NCBI RefSeq assembly: GCF_005887115.1
Contig: NZ_PNCJ01000008.1
Span: 62,001 to 126,000 of the forward strand
Direction of reading: 5' to 3'
Length of the DNA: 64,000 bases
From: Pseudoalteromonas rubra
GTDB taxonomy: Bacteria > Pseudomonadota > Gammaproteobacteria > Enterobacterales > Alteromonadaceae
The translations under genes and the position numbers were made by a program. Positions 46,467 to 54,719 of this stretch are shown in pieces. The notes beneath the pieces are model-generated. The model was not told the origin of the DNA and ran no database searches. It saw only the letters and a program-made list of their open reading frames with translations. Every line of letters starts with the position of its first letter. Positions within the stretch are counted from its first letter, which is position 1.

Positions 46467-47944
46467 GTTGTCCTCTGTTCACTGATTGCCAGAATTTTAT
46501 CTATGTCTAAATGGGTTTCGCACACATCTGCCAGCCGCTCAAGTTGCTGCTCCCGGTGCTCAGCCAGATTGAATCCGCCACTACTGTATCGACCTTCGCT
46601 TGCCCAGAGCAGTACACAGGTTAGCCCCTCGGGACTGTCAAACAGTCCGTGCAAGTAGGTGCCTGCCAGCTGGTTGTCCTCGCTGATAAAGCCATCCGTT
46701 TGCCACCCCGATGGATGTGCAACAAACTGTAAAAATGGCTGCGCCAGTGCCGGGCCCTGACTGATCCCGCAGTGGATCTCATAGCCATTCAATGGCGTTT
46801 GCTGTGCGTTTAACAGGCAGTTTGCCTGCACCTGAGTCAGGGTTTTATTGCGCGTCAGTTTGGTATCAAATTCCGCCAGTCCCAGGCCTTTAATAGCGCC
46901 CAGTGTCGACTCAACCTGTTCCGGATCGCAAATGCGATTGCCCAACATTTGAAATCCGCCACAGATCCCCAGCACCTTGCCGCCGTAACGCACATGGCGT
47001 TGCAACTCCACGTCCCAGCCTTCTGCACGCACAAAGGCCAGGTCATTAAGGACATTCTTGCTGCCGGGAATGATCACCAAGTCGGCTGCGCCTATGGTTT
47101 CGGTGTGGCGCACATAACGCAGATCCACTTTGGGGTCTAATCGCAGGGTATCAAAGTCGGTGTGATTACTAATATGTGGCAATAGCAATACAGCCACTTT
47201 GACCTCTGGGCTGTCGATGCGATTGGCCATAGTCACGGCATCTTCGGCATCCAGCGCCAGATCATGCAGGTAAGGCAACACGCCCAATACGGGTTTATCG
47301 GTATACTGCTCCAGCCAGTCCAGACCACTTTGCAGTAAGGCAATATCGCCGCGAAAGCGGTTGATCACAAACCCCTTAACCAGAGATTGCTCATGTTCAC
47401 TTAGCAGCGCCAGGGTGCCAACCAGATGAGCAAACACGCCGCCCTTGTCGATATCCGCAATGATGATCACCGGGCAATCTACCTCACAGGCAAACCCCAT
47501 GTTAGCAATGTCGTTCTCTCGCAGATTAATTTCCGCCGGGCTTCCGGCTCCTTCTACCACACATAGTGCATACTGTTCGCTGAGCCTTTGATGTGAAGTC
47601 AGCACAGCCTGCATCGCGATCTTTTTGTAGTCGTGATAGCCCGCCGCTTCCATGTTGCTCAGCGCCCGGCCATGTACGATTACCTGCGCACCGGTATCTG
47701 AATTCGGCTTAAGTAAGATCGGGTTGAGGTCGGTACTAAGAGGTACTTTGGCAGCCATCGCCTGTAGCGCCTGAGCACGGCCAATCTCGCCCCCATCTGG
47801 CGTGACCGCACTGTTCAGTGCCATATTTTGTGGTTTAAACGGAACGACCTTAACGCCACGGCGCTGTAATGCCCGGCACAAGCCCGCTACCAGCGTGCTT
47901 TTACCCGCATCGGAGGTGGTCCCCTGTACCATTAACGTATTCAT
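46463..47944 (-). CDS. cobQ: Cobyric acid synthase
   Basis: CobQ (CbiP) amidates side chains b, d, e and g of adenosylcobyrinic a,c-diamide using glutamine and ATP. An N-terminal dethiobiotin-synthetase-like ATPase domain begins [20 protein letters not shown] and contains [13 protein letters not shown]. The C-terminal class I glutamine amidotransferase domain has the nucleophile in [13 protein letters not shown] (~330) and a downstream His in [10 protein letters not shown] (~428). Length (493 aa) is normal. The start overlaps the cobU stop by 4 nt (ATGA). Confidence 0.96.
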   Translation of the reverse strand: MNTLMVQGTTSDAGKSTLVAGLCRALQRRGVKVVPFKPQNMALNSAVTPDGGEIGRAQALQAMAAKVPLSTDLNPILLKPNSDTGAQVIVHGRALSNMEAAGYHDYKKIAMQAVLTSHQRLSEQYALCVVEGAGSPAEINLRENDIANMGFACEVDCPVIIIADIDKGGVFAHLVGTLALLSEHEQSLVKGFVINRFRGDIALLQSGLDWLEQYTDKPVLGVLPYLHDLALDAEDAVTMANRIDSPEVKVAVLLLPHISNHTDFDTLRLDPKVDLRYVRHTETIGAADLVIIPGSKNVLNDLAFVRAEGWDVELQRHVRYGGKVLGICGGFQMLGNRICDPEQVESTLGAIKGLGLAEFDTKLTRNKTLTQVQANCLLNAQQTPLNGYEIHCGISQGPALAQPFLQFVAHPSGWQTDGFISEDNQLAGTYLHGLFDSPEGLTCVLLWASEGRYSSGGFNLAEHREQQLERLADVCETHLDIDKILAISEQRTT

Positions 47945-48483
47945 ATCTCGCCTCCTTTAAGCGTCAACGGCAAACCCGCCATCACAAAATCGACTTTATC
48001 CGCCAGTGCAGCAATGTCCTGATGTAACCAGCCTGCTTCATCAACAAAACGGCGACTTAACTCGCCAAGCGGCACGATGCCGTGGCCCACTTCATTGCTG
48101 ATCAGAATAACCTGTGCATGGCTGGATTTCAGCGCACTCAGCAGCGCCGCGCGCTTGTTTTGAAATGCCGAGTCGCTGTAGTCGCACAGCGCTGTGGTCA
48201 GCCATAAAGTCAGGCAGTCAATCAACACGCCATCATCGGGGCCAAGCGTGCTTAGAACCTGATCCAGTGCCCAGGGCTCCTCGATGAGCTGCCAGTGACT
48301 GGTGCGCGTTGCCTGATGATGGGCTATCCGCGCGGTCATTTCTTCATCCCCGGGCCGAGCCGTGGCCACATAAAATAACCGGGCCACTTTGCCGTCCCTA
48401 AGCCAACGCTCGGCCCTTTGCTCACCTAATCTGCTTTTACCTGAGCGAGCCCCGCCGAGGATCAATTCTACCCGCCCTGTCAT
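47941..48483 (-). CDS. cobU: Adenosylcobinamide kinase / phosphate guanylyltransferase
   Basis: CobU phosphorylates adenosylcobinamide and then attaches GMP, activating the nucleotide loop for CobS. The P-loop [15 protein letters not shown] starts near residue 6, [17 protein letters not shown] and HHQATR (guanylylation-histidine region, ~52) follow, then DCLTLWLT and [14 protein letters not shown] 48483 is chosen because it overlaps the cobS stop as ATGA and leaves the normal 180-residue length; an in-frame start six codons upstream would lie inside cobS. Confidence 0.94.
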   Translation of the reverse strand: MTGRVELILGGARSGKSRLGEQRAERWLRDGKVARLFYVATARPGDEEMTARIAHHQATRTSHWQLIEEPWALDQVLSTLGPDDGVLIDCLTLWLTTALCDYSDSAFQNKRAALLSALKSSHAQVILISNEVGHGIVPLGELSRRFVDEAGWLHQDIAALADKVDFVMAGLPLTLKGGEI

Positions 48484-49256
48484 AACCAGACACCCAGACA
48501 AAATAGATACACAGTGACCTCACCCAGTTGCTGCGCCGCGCCCAGACAGTCTCCGGTATACCCACCGAGCTGACGCTTAAACCAGTAAATACAAATCGTG
48601 CGGCATAGCCAGAGTACACCAAGCAGCGCAATGCTTTGCCATAACGTAAACAGCCCAGCTATCCAGCTCACTATCATCAAAATCAGTCCGCAAACGTAGA
48701 GTAACTGCTTACTTTCATGGGCAAGAGACTGGGCAACCGGCTTCACTTTACTCTGCGCATCCGCCTGCACATAGTCCAGTTTACCAATCAGGCTGGTGGC
48801 CATGGCCCTGCTCAAACCATGCGCAAGGACAAGCGCACCGCAGACATAAAGGGCGCGCTCACTCAGTGCCAGCAAAGCCTGATATTTGGTGAGCAGCAAG
48901 ATGATCAATGCGGCAGCACCATAAGTGCCAAGGCGGCTGTCTTTCATAATGGCCAGCTTGTCGGCCACGCACCAGCCGCCTCCAAAGCCATCCCAGACAT
49001 CGGCAAAGCCGTCTTCATGGAATGCGCCGGTGATCAGCAGTCCGCAGCCAAGCGTGAGCAATACCGCAATGCCTTCGGGCAAGAAGCTGCTCAGCACTAA
49101 GTAGATCAAGGCCAGCAGAACACCCAATAACATACCCACCCAGGCAAAGTAGCCACTGGCCTGATTAATATCCAGACTGCTGACCTCACCCGCCACTTTA
49201 ACGGGAATACGGGTCAGAAAAATCACCGCCAGTTTAAATTGTCTCAGTTCACTCAT
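48480..49256 (-). CDS. cobS: Adenosylcobinamide-GDP ribazoletransferase (cobalamin synthase)
   Basis: CobS is the membrane enzyme that joins adenosylcobinamide-GDP to alpha-ribazole (phosphate) to form adenosylcobalamin (phosphate). The 258-residue product is hydrophobic with several membrane spans and carries the family signatures FLTRIPV (~12), FHEDGFADVWDGFGGG (acidic metal-binding motif, ~80-95) and KDSRLGTYGAAAL (~104). ATG 49256 overlaps the cobT stop by 4 nt; the in-frame extension upstream is inside cobT and is rejected. Its partner enzymes CobU, CobT and CobC are all nearby. Confidence 0.95.
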   Translation of the reverse strand: MSELRQFKLAVIFLTRIPVKVAGEVSSLDINQASGYFAWVGMLLGVLLALIYLVLSSFLPEGIAVLLTLGCGLLITGAFHEDGFADVWDGFGGGWCVADKLAIMKDSRLGTYGAAALIILLLTKYQALLALSERALYVCGALVLAHGLSRAMATSLIGKLDYVQADAQSKVKPVAQSLAHESKQLLYVCGLILMIVSWIAGLFTLWQSIALLGVLWLCRTICIYWFKRQLGGYTGDCLGAAQQLGEVTVYLFCLGVWL

Positions 49257-50317
49257 GAGGTTTTGACCACCTGAGTGACGTCCGCGACCTCGAAACTGGC
49301 CATCTGATAGTAAAATGCCAGCGCGCTCTGACACAGGGGTAAGGCCAATGCAGCACCAGTGCCCTCGCCGAGTCGCATATTCAGGTTCAGCAGTGGCTCA
49401 ACATTGAGCCAATTCAGCATCGCCTGATGCCCCTGCTCACCCGAGCAATGGGCAAAAACCATATAATCTTTACACGCAGGGTCAATCCGATAGGCCAGCA
49501 TGGCCGCTGCTGTTGCAATAAAGCCATCCACCAGAATGATCTTCTGAGCACGGGCAATCTCCAGCATGGCACCGACTATCTGACAGATTTCAAACCCGCC
49601 TAAACGGCGCAATACTTCACGTGGGTCATGCAATGCCTCACAATGTAATCGCAAAGCCTGCTCGATAAGTTGTTGCTTTTTCTCTACCACCTCGTCGCTG
49701 ACGCCGGTGCCTCGCCCGACCGTGTCAGCACTTGTTAGTCCGCTCAGGGCAGAAAAAATCGCCGCAGCGGCGGTGGTATTGCCAATCCCCATTTCGCCCA
49801 ATGCAAATAAGTTAGTGCCTGAGCTCAGCGCTGGCTTTACCGCTTCTTGACCCAATACCAGGCCTTGCTCCAGCTGCGCTTCACTCAGTGCGGGCTCAAG
49901 GTGCAAAGGCCGGGTGATATTACCCAGACGCTGCGACACCACATTCAGCTCAGGCGCCGGTGGCGTCAAAATGCCACAGTCAATCACACTCAGTTGCCAG
50001 CCAAGCTGAGCGCACAAAACATTAATGGCCGCGCCACCTGTGGCAAAGTTAGCCACCATCTGCGCAGTCACCTCGCTGGGTGCAATGGAAACGCCTTCGC
50101 CTGCAATGCCGTGATCGCCGGCAAAGATCAGCATCTGGGGCCTTACGATATCTGGCTTTTCGCTTTCAAGCTGACTGCGCTCCATGCCCTGACTCAAAAC
50201 CGTGACCAGCTGATGCGCCAATGTTTCGAGCTTGCCCAAAGCGCCCTGAGGCTTAGTCTTCATATCTATGGTGTGCTGAATATGCGCGTCATGCTGGTGG
50301 TTGAGTTGTGGGATCAT
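49253..50317 (-). CDS. cobT: Nicotinate-nucleotide--dimethylbenzimidazole phosphoribosyltransferase
   Basis: CobT makes alpha-ribazole 5'-phosphate from the lower-ligand base and nicotinate mononucleotide. Visible signatures are the N-terminal KTKPQGALGKLE (~20-31), FAGDHGIAGEGVS (~68), GEMGIGNTTAAAA (~170) and the catalytic-glutamate segment RLGEGTGAALAL near the C-terminus (~316). Length (354 aa) is normal. The gene starts 16 nt after the end of btuC, the only gap in the operon, and its stop overlaps cobS. Confidence 0.96.
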   Translation of the reverse strand: MIPQLNHQHDAHIQHTIDMKTKPQGALGKLETLAHQLVTVLSQGMERSQLESEKPDIVRPQMLIFAGDHGIAGEGVSIAPSEVTAQMVANFATGGAAINVLCAQLGWQLSVIDCGILTPPAPELNVVSQRLGNITRPLHLEPALSEAQLEQGLVLGQEAVKPALSSGTNLFALGEMGIGNTTAAAAIFSALSGLTSADTVGRGTGVSDEVVEKKQQLIEQALRLHCEALHDPREVLRRLGGFEICQIVGAMLEIARAQKIILVDGFIATAAAMLAYRIDPACKDYMVFAHCSGEQGHQAMLNWLNVEPLLNLNMRLGEGTGAALALPLCQSALAFYYQMASFEVADVTQVVKTS

Positions 50318-50333
50318 AAAGTCTCCGGTTAGA

Positions 50334-51326
50334 TCAGATGCTGGCGGCGCGCTTTTTGGCGATTAACAGCGATAAGAAAAACACGCTGCCAATCGCTGAG
50401 GTGATCACCCCAATCGGCAGCTCCTGGTTGTCTATCAGGGTACGGGCGAGTACATCGACCCACAGCATCATGAGTCCGCCAGATAAGGCAGTCGCTAACA
50501 TACCCACAGTGCGAACCTGAGAGATAAAAAAACGCACGATATGGGGGATCATCAGGCCCACAAAGCCGACGCCACCACAGGCCGCGACAATCACGGCCGT
50601 TAACATCGACGCCAAAATTAACATGCCCAGCCTGAGCCGGTGGACGTTCACCCCCAGCGTCACCGCGCCCTCATCTCCAACCAGCAGGGCATTCAAGCTG
50701 CGGCGCATCAAAAGCATGAGGATACACCCGAGCGAAACAACCAAGGCAGGCAGCCACAGCCATTGCCAGTCTGCGCGGCTGAAACTGCCCAGGCTCCAGA
50801 ATATAATCGCGCTAATGGCCTGCGGATCGCTCCAGTACAACAGCAAGCTGGTAAAGGCAGAGAATAAAAAGGTCAAAGCGACACCCGACAACAACATGTT
50901 TTCAACTAGTGCGGTGCCTTTGTGAAAGGCAATCAGCAGCAACAGACTCATTGCCACAGCACTGCCCGCAAACGCGGCACCGGACAACGCCAGCGCACTG
51001 TGCACACCAAACAGCGCTACCAGCAACACCACACCAAATGAGGCGCCAGAAGAGATGCCAAATAAGTAAGGGTCGGCCAGTGGGTTGCGGGTGACCGTTT
51101 GCAGAATGAGCCCGGCAATGGCCAGCCCGGCACCGGCGAAGAATGCCAGTAGGGTGCGGGGTAATCGCAGCTCAACCACAATTTTCTGACTCAGTATGCT
51201 GCTATCATAGTTACTCAGTGCCTGCCAGACTTCACCCCAACTCAGAGAAACAGCGCCGACAGACAGCGCACTGAGCAGGCTGAACATGCAGGCCAAAATG
51301 AGGCCAGGTATCAGTAATGCCTTCAT
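50334..51326 (-). CDS. btuC: Vitamin B12 ABC transporter permease
   Basis: BtuC is the FecCD-type permease that forms the B12 import channel in the inner membrane with BtuD. The 330-residue product has about ten hydrophobic spans and family motifs RLPRTLLAFFAGAGLAIAG (~56-74), NPLADPYLFGISSGAS (~82) and FVGLMIPHIVRFF (~248). ATG 51326 overlaps the btuD stop as ATGA and gives the family length; a start 28 codons earlier would lie within btuD. Assignment to B12 rather than iron-siderophore import rests on the operon partners and upstream riboswitch. Confidence 0.92.
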   Translation of the reverse strand: MKALLIPGLILACMFSLLSALSVGAVSLSWGEVWQALSNYDSSILSQKIVVELRLPRTLLAFFAGAGLAIAGLILQTVTRNPLADPYLFGISSGASFGVVLLVALFGVHSALALSGAAFAGSAVAMSLLLLIAFHKGTALVENMLLSGVALTFLFSAFTSLLLYWSDPQAISAIIFWSLGSFSRADWQWLWLPALVVSLGCILMLLMRRSLNALLVGDEGAVTLGVNVHRLRLGMLILASMLTAVIVAACGGVGFVGLMIPHIVRFFISQVRTVGMLATALSGGLMMLWVDVLARTLIDNQELPIGVITSAIGSVFFLSLLIAKKRAASI

Positions 51327-52120
51327 AGCTGATACCCATAATGATAACGAATGTGGGGCACGCCCGGTGCACTGCTGTGGAGTCCGGGTACTGTTTCTAC
51401 TTCTGCACACACCCCAAAAATGTCGCTGAGTAAGTCGGGGGTTATGATATCCAGAGGTGTGCCCTGAGCCATCAGTTTACCTTGTGCCAGCACCAGCAAC
51501 TCGTCGCTGAGCGCCGCCGCCAGGTTTAGGTCGTGAAAAGAGGCAATCACAGTCACCCCCATGGCTTTCGCCAGCTCCATGATTTGGATCTGATACTTCA
51601 CATCCAGGTGACTGGTTGGCTCGTCCATAATTAACAACTCAGGTTGCTGAACCATGGCCCGGGCTATCATCGCACGCTGTTTTTCGCCCCCGGACAGGGA
51701 ATCAAAAGCCAGCTGCGCCTTGTGGCTCAGGCCCACTCGCTCAATGGCTTCTAAAATACGCTGCTTATCGTCGGCATTGACTGTGCTAAAGAGGGTTTTA
51801 TGTGGTGTGACGCCCATCGCCACCACCTCAAACAGCGCCAGGTTAAACTGACTGGGGATCTCCTGTAAAACAACCGCAACCTGACGCGCATAAGCCCGGC
51901 GGGGATAGTCAGACACAGGTTTACCCGCATAGTGAATTTCGCCCTCAGTCGGGTCCCAGTAACGATACAGACAGCGCAGTAAGCTGGATTTTCCCGCCCC
52001 GTTTGGCCCAATCAGGCCAATAAACTGACCGCGCGCAATAGCAAAATTTAATCCGCTCAGCACAGGCTTATTGCCGAGGTTCAGGCTCAGATTGTGTACG
52101 GAGATTTGTGGTGAACTCAT
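51323..52120 (-). CDS. btuD: Vitamin B12 ABC transporter ATP-binding protein
   Basis: BtuD powers BtuC-mediated B12 import. All ABC ATPase motifs are present: Walker A LIGPNGAGKSSLLR (~36-49), Q-loop VVLQEIP, signature LSGGEKQRAMIARA (~143), Walker B LLIMDEPTSHLD (~162) and the switch histidine in IASFHDLN. Length is 265 aa. It is the first gene of the operon; GAGG precedes the ATG at 52120. The transcript leader carries a cobalamin riboswitch (52187-52517) that should repress the operon when cobalamin is abundant. Confidence 0.93.
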   Translation of the reverse strand: MSSPQISVHNLSLNLGNKPVLSGLNFAIARGQFIGLIGPNGAGKSSLLRCLYRYWDPTEGEIHYAGKPVSDYPRRAYARQVAVVLQEIPSQFNLALFEVVAMGVTPHKTLFSTVNADDKQRILEAIERVGLSHKAQLAFDSLSGGEKQRAMIARAMVQQPELLIMDEPTSHLDVKYQIQIMELAKAMGVTVIASFHDLNLAAALSDELLVLAQGKLMAQGTPLDIITPDLLSDIFGVCAEVETVPGLHSSAPGVPHIRYHYGYQL

Positions 52121-52186
52121 ACCGCCTCAAATACGGACGGCAGCAGAGCAGGCCACTCGCATTGCTACGACTGGTCTTCTGTACTG

Positions 52187-52517
52187 ACTTAAGTGCGCCC
52201 GCTTAAGTGTAGGTATTGGCCTTGGTATCTGGCTTCAGACTAATACCAATTTCACTTAATGCCTGTTCAATTAGACGGAGCAAATATGACGCTAACGGCG
52301 TTAAAAATTTCTCATTTAGAATAACTAAATAGCAAAATTTTTGCCTCGCCTATATGGACATAGGTGCCTCAGCGATAGCAGGACGCGTGAGCGGTGTTAT
52401 CGACCCTATTTTCTCGCCTCAAAATAGAACACTTAATTAAGCAAATTGGTATAAAAGTCCGTTACAGTTGCGGGGACAGCTGAGGGTTTGCACCTCATTC
52501 CCAATGACTGCCAATAC
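52187..52517 (-). promoter_or_regulatory. Cobalamin riboswitch, interrupted by a MITE-like element
   Basis: On the minus strand an 8-bp P1 is formed by GTATTGGC (52517-52510) and GCCAATAC (52220-52213). Inside it are GGGAATGAGGTGCAAACCC and CCCCGCAACTGTAA (52475-52462), both matching the conserved cobalamin core. A B12-box-like AAGCCAGATACC segment lies at 52235-52224. Downstream, P13 (52208-52202 with 52193-52187) presents a loop CGGG complementary to the L5 CCCG, the expected regulatory kissing pair. A peripheral hairpin CGGACT (52461-52456) / AGTCTG (52241-52236) holds the 210-bp element in its loop. Without it the aptamer P1-to-P1 would be about 95 nt. btuD begins 67 nt further on. No terminator T-run was seen, so control is probably at translation. 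Confidence 0.88.
52243..52452. repeat. MITE-like repeat, copy 2 (210 bp), inside the riboswitch
   Basis: Inverted relative to the copy at 712-932 and closely similar to it, with the same terminal inverted repeats ATACCAATTT (52243-52252) and AAATTGGTAT (52443-52452). It lies exactly between the two arms of a peripheral riboswitch hairpin. It has no coding capacity. Confidence 0.88.
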
Positions 52518-52559
52518 AATACGATTCTAGATTTAGCGCCTATTATGAAGTCCAGACGT

Positions 52560-53159
52560 CTAAAACACAACTTTCGGCCAGGCACGACCGGTGTCATCAT
52601 AGAAAACAGTTACTTTAATCACTTTGGCATAGCCTATCTCCAGCCGAGATAAATGCGTATCAAAGCCCTCTGGTAAACCTAACCAGACTGTCAGCAACTG
52701 TTTAATCACCCCCGCATGGGTAACAATGGCGGTGCTCTGGGATGAGGGCGTTGTTGTAAACTGTTGCCACCAGTCAATTAAGCGTAAGTGAAATGCTGAC
52801 ATCGGTTCACCGTTTGGTGGCGTATGCTGCCACGGGCTCTGCCAGAAATCCCCAATTCCGGGCGACTGTGTTGACTGCCAGAGCGCCTCATAACTTTGTC
52901 CGTCCCAGTCGCCAAAATCCATTTCACTGAGCCTGGGGTCAATCTGTAATGACAGACCGGCTGATTCACAAAAAGCGCGCGCCACTGTCTGACACCGCTG
53001 CAACGGAGAGCTCATCACCTGTGTAACAGCATCACAAGCCTGCAGTTGGGCATACACCTGCTCATTGCCCAACTCGCTTGCCGGCATATCTGTGCGCCCG
53101 AGCAAACGACCGGTTTCAAGTGGCTCACCATGGCGAATAAAATACAAGGTTTGTTGCAT
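52560..53159 (-). CDS. cobC: Histidine phosphatase family protein, probable alpha-ribazole phosphatase
   Basis: The protein starts LYFIRHGEPLETGRLLGRTD, the RHG motif of histidine phosphatases in the form typical of CobC. SSPLQRCQTVA (~50), LSEMDFGDWDGQSYEALW (~78) and the second histidine in AIVTHAGVIKQLL (~145) complete the active site. CobC removes the phosphate of alpha-ribazole phosphate or adenosylcobalamin phosphate in nucleotide-loop assembly. The function is supported by position immediately upstream of the riboswitch-controlled B12 operon on the same strand. Length (199 aa) fits. Another phosphoglycerate-mutase-like phosphatase cannot be excluded from sequence alone. Confidence 0.85.
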   Translation of the reverse strand: MQQTLYFIRHGEPLETGRLLGRTDMPASELGNEQVYAQLQACDAVTQVMSSPLQRCQTVARAFCESAGLSLQIDPRLSEMDFGDWDGQSYEALWQSTQSPGIGDFWQSPWQHTPPNGEPMSAFHLRLIDWWQQFTTTPSSQSTAIVTHAGVIKQLLTVWLGLPEGFDTHLSRLEIGYAKVIKVTVFYDDTGRAWPKVVF

Positions 53160-53194
53160 GAGATTAGGGCTCTGTTATTCGGGGCCTGAAACGC

Positions 53195-53222
53195 AAAAAC
53201 GCAAGCCTGGGCTTGCGTTTTT
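53195..53222 (-). terminator. Rho-independent terminator after nqrM
   Basis: A 12-bp stem (53195-53206 with 53211-53222, core ACGCAAGC/GCTTGCGT) with a four-base loop. Five T residues end the stem on the minus strand. It separates nqrM from cobC. Confidence 0.88.
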
Positions 53223-53237
53223 GATGGAAGCAGCGGA

Positions 53238-53450
53238 TTAAAGAATCTGATTCTCTTTCCACATTTGCTCTTTCTTAAGACGCTTCTTGCGTTTGTCGCA
53301 CGGGTCGTCACAATCACAGATCTTGTCGATGCCCATGGAGCCCAGTCCACCACAACTACTGGCCATTGATTTCTTCTGTACTATAACGCCTACCGCCATC
53401 GCAACGGCGATCAACAACAGCAATCCGAAGGTAAGTAAAAATAGTGACAT
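53238..53450 (-). CDS. nqrM: Na(+)-NQR maturation protein NqrM
   Basis: NqrM (DUF539) is needed for assembly of the iron centre held by the NqrD/NqrE cysteines. The 70-residue product has an N-terminal membrane segment (~2-24) and the family cysteine cluster ASSCGGLGSMG, then ICDCDDPCDKRKK (Cys33, 45, 47, 51). ATG 53450 gives the usual family length; an in-frame start eight codons upstream is possible. It follows apbE and the nqr operon on the same strand, the common arrangement in Vibrio and relatives. Confidence 0.92.
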   Translation of the reverse strand: MSLFLLTFGLLLLIAVAMAVGVIVQKKSMASSCGGLGSMGIDKICDCDDPCDKRKKRLKKEQMWKENQIL

Positions 53451-53559
53451 CTCAGGCCCCTTTTGCATATTCATCCACAGGTTTGGATGTGTGACGGTGA
53501 ATTGTGCTCATTATATAACTAAACGCGCTTAAGTTGAAACGTTCGCGACACAGATCCGC

Positions 53560-54579
53560 TTATAAATAAGGCTTGAATGCACTGCTGGCATACACCTTCA
53601 GGCCGTCATCACTTTTGCTGATCAAGTAGACCGCTAAGTCGTGCAGCTCGGCGTAGGCTCTGGCGCGTTCCGTGCCCATCACGGTTAGCGCTGTCGCGAG
53701 TCCATCGGCTGTCATCGCAGAAGGGTGTAATACCGTCACAGACACCAGATCGTGTTTGACAGGTTTGCCCGTACCCGGATCGATCAGGTGGGTAAAGGTC
53801 TCACCATCCATTTCATAGAAAATACGATAATCGCCTGACGTCGCCACACTGTTCTTACCCGGCTCAATCACTTTGTGGATTTGTCGTTGCCCAACCGGAG
53901 CATCCGGCTTCTCAATGGCAATACGCCAGGGCTCTTCACCCGGCTTTGTGCCCGCCAACCTCAGCTCACCACCAATTTCCACCATATAGTTGGTGATACC
54001 ATGAGACTCGATGAGTTCTGCCACTTTATCGATGCCATAGCCTTTTGCCGTGGCAGAGAAAGACAGCTCCAGATGGTCCAGTGATTTTGCCAGGCCAGCG
54101 TCTGTCAGCGTGAGCTTGTCGAGACCAATTTCCCCACGCATTTGCGCCAGCTGCTGCTCAGAAGGTCGCTTAGTCGGACGCTTGTCAGGGCCAAACCCCC
54201 ACAAATCAATTAGAGGCCCCATAGTCACATCCAGTGTCTGAGTAGACAAACCCAAACGGATGGACTCAGCAATCACCTTCCTGAAATCATCGCTTATCGG
54301 CATGACCTGGTTGGCAGCCAGACGATTAAACTGGTTGATCTCTGAATCTGGAATATAGGTTGACATAGATTGATTCACCGCCTTAAGCGCGGCCTCAACC
54401 TCAGTATGTAACTGCTCTTTAGTCAGTGTGCTTTGCTGTGGAAAAGCCTTAATGTTATAGGTTGTGCCCATCGTACTGCCCTGTAGCACAATAGGCTCAG
54501 CTGATTTGTTTGCCTGGCCACATGCCACAAGCAGCATACTTAATAAGAAAATGAAACAGAACTGGCTCTGTCTTAGCAT
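53560..54579 (-). CDS. apbE: FAD:protein FMN transferase ApbE (lipoprotein)
   Basis: ApbE covalently attaches FMN to threonines of NqrB and NqrC from FAD. A lipoprotein signal with lipobox LLVAC is followed by QGSTMGTTYNIKA (~45), YIPDSEINQFNR (~95), DVTMGPLIDLWGFGP (~145), FSATAKGYGIDKVAE (~198), YMVEIGGELRLAG and the Mg-binding TSGDYRIFYE...THLIDPGTGKPV region. ATG 54579 is chosen because AAGGG lies at the right distance and it leaves a proper lipoprotein signal; upstream in-frame starts would run into the nqrF terminator. Its targets, NqrB and NqrC, are encoded just upstream. Confidence 0.94.
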   Translation of the reverse strand: MLRQSQFCFIFLLSMLLVACGQANKSAEPIVLQGSTMGTTYNIKAFPQQSTLTKEQLHTEVEAALKAVNQSMSTYIPDSEINQFNRLAANQVMPISDDFRKVIAESIRLGLSTQTLDVTMGPLIDLWGFGPDKRPTKRPSEQQLAQMRGEIGLDKLTLTDAGLAKSLDHLELSFSATAKGYGIDKVAELIESHGITNYMVEIGGELRLAGTKPGEEPWRIAIEKPDAPVGQRQIHKVIEPGKNSVATSGDYRIFYEMDGETFTHLIDPGTGKPVKHDLVSVTVLHPSAMTADGLATALTVMGTERARAYAELHDLAVYLISKSDDGLKVYASSAFKPYL

Positions 54580-54640
54580 CAGTGTCATCCCTTGTATTTC
54601 AATTGCCAGTAACCCCCGCCTGGTGCGGAGCATTACCCAT

Positions 54641-54675
54641 AAAAAAAGCCCCTCAGCATAACTGCTAAGGGGCTT
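54641..54675 (-). terminator. Terminator of the nqr operon
   Basis: AGCCCCT...AGGGGCT (54647-54653 with 54668-54674), extended by an inner AGCA/TGCT pairing, is followed on the minus strand by seven T residues (54647-54641). It lies between nqrF and apbE, so apbE probably has partial read-through or its own promoter. Confidence 0.88.
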
Positions 54676-54719
54676 CCATTTTATCTTAAAAACCACTTTA
54701 AGATCATATGTATTTCAGC

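Noticed and set aside
48484..48501. Longer N-terminal starts for cobU, cobS (to 49334) and btuC (to 51410)
   Set aside because: These extensions run inside the preceding genes; the ATGA-overlap starts give normal family lengths.
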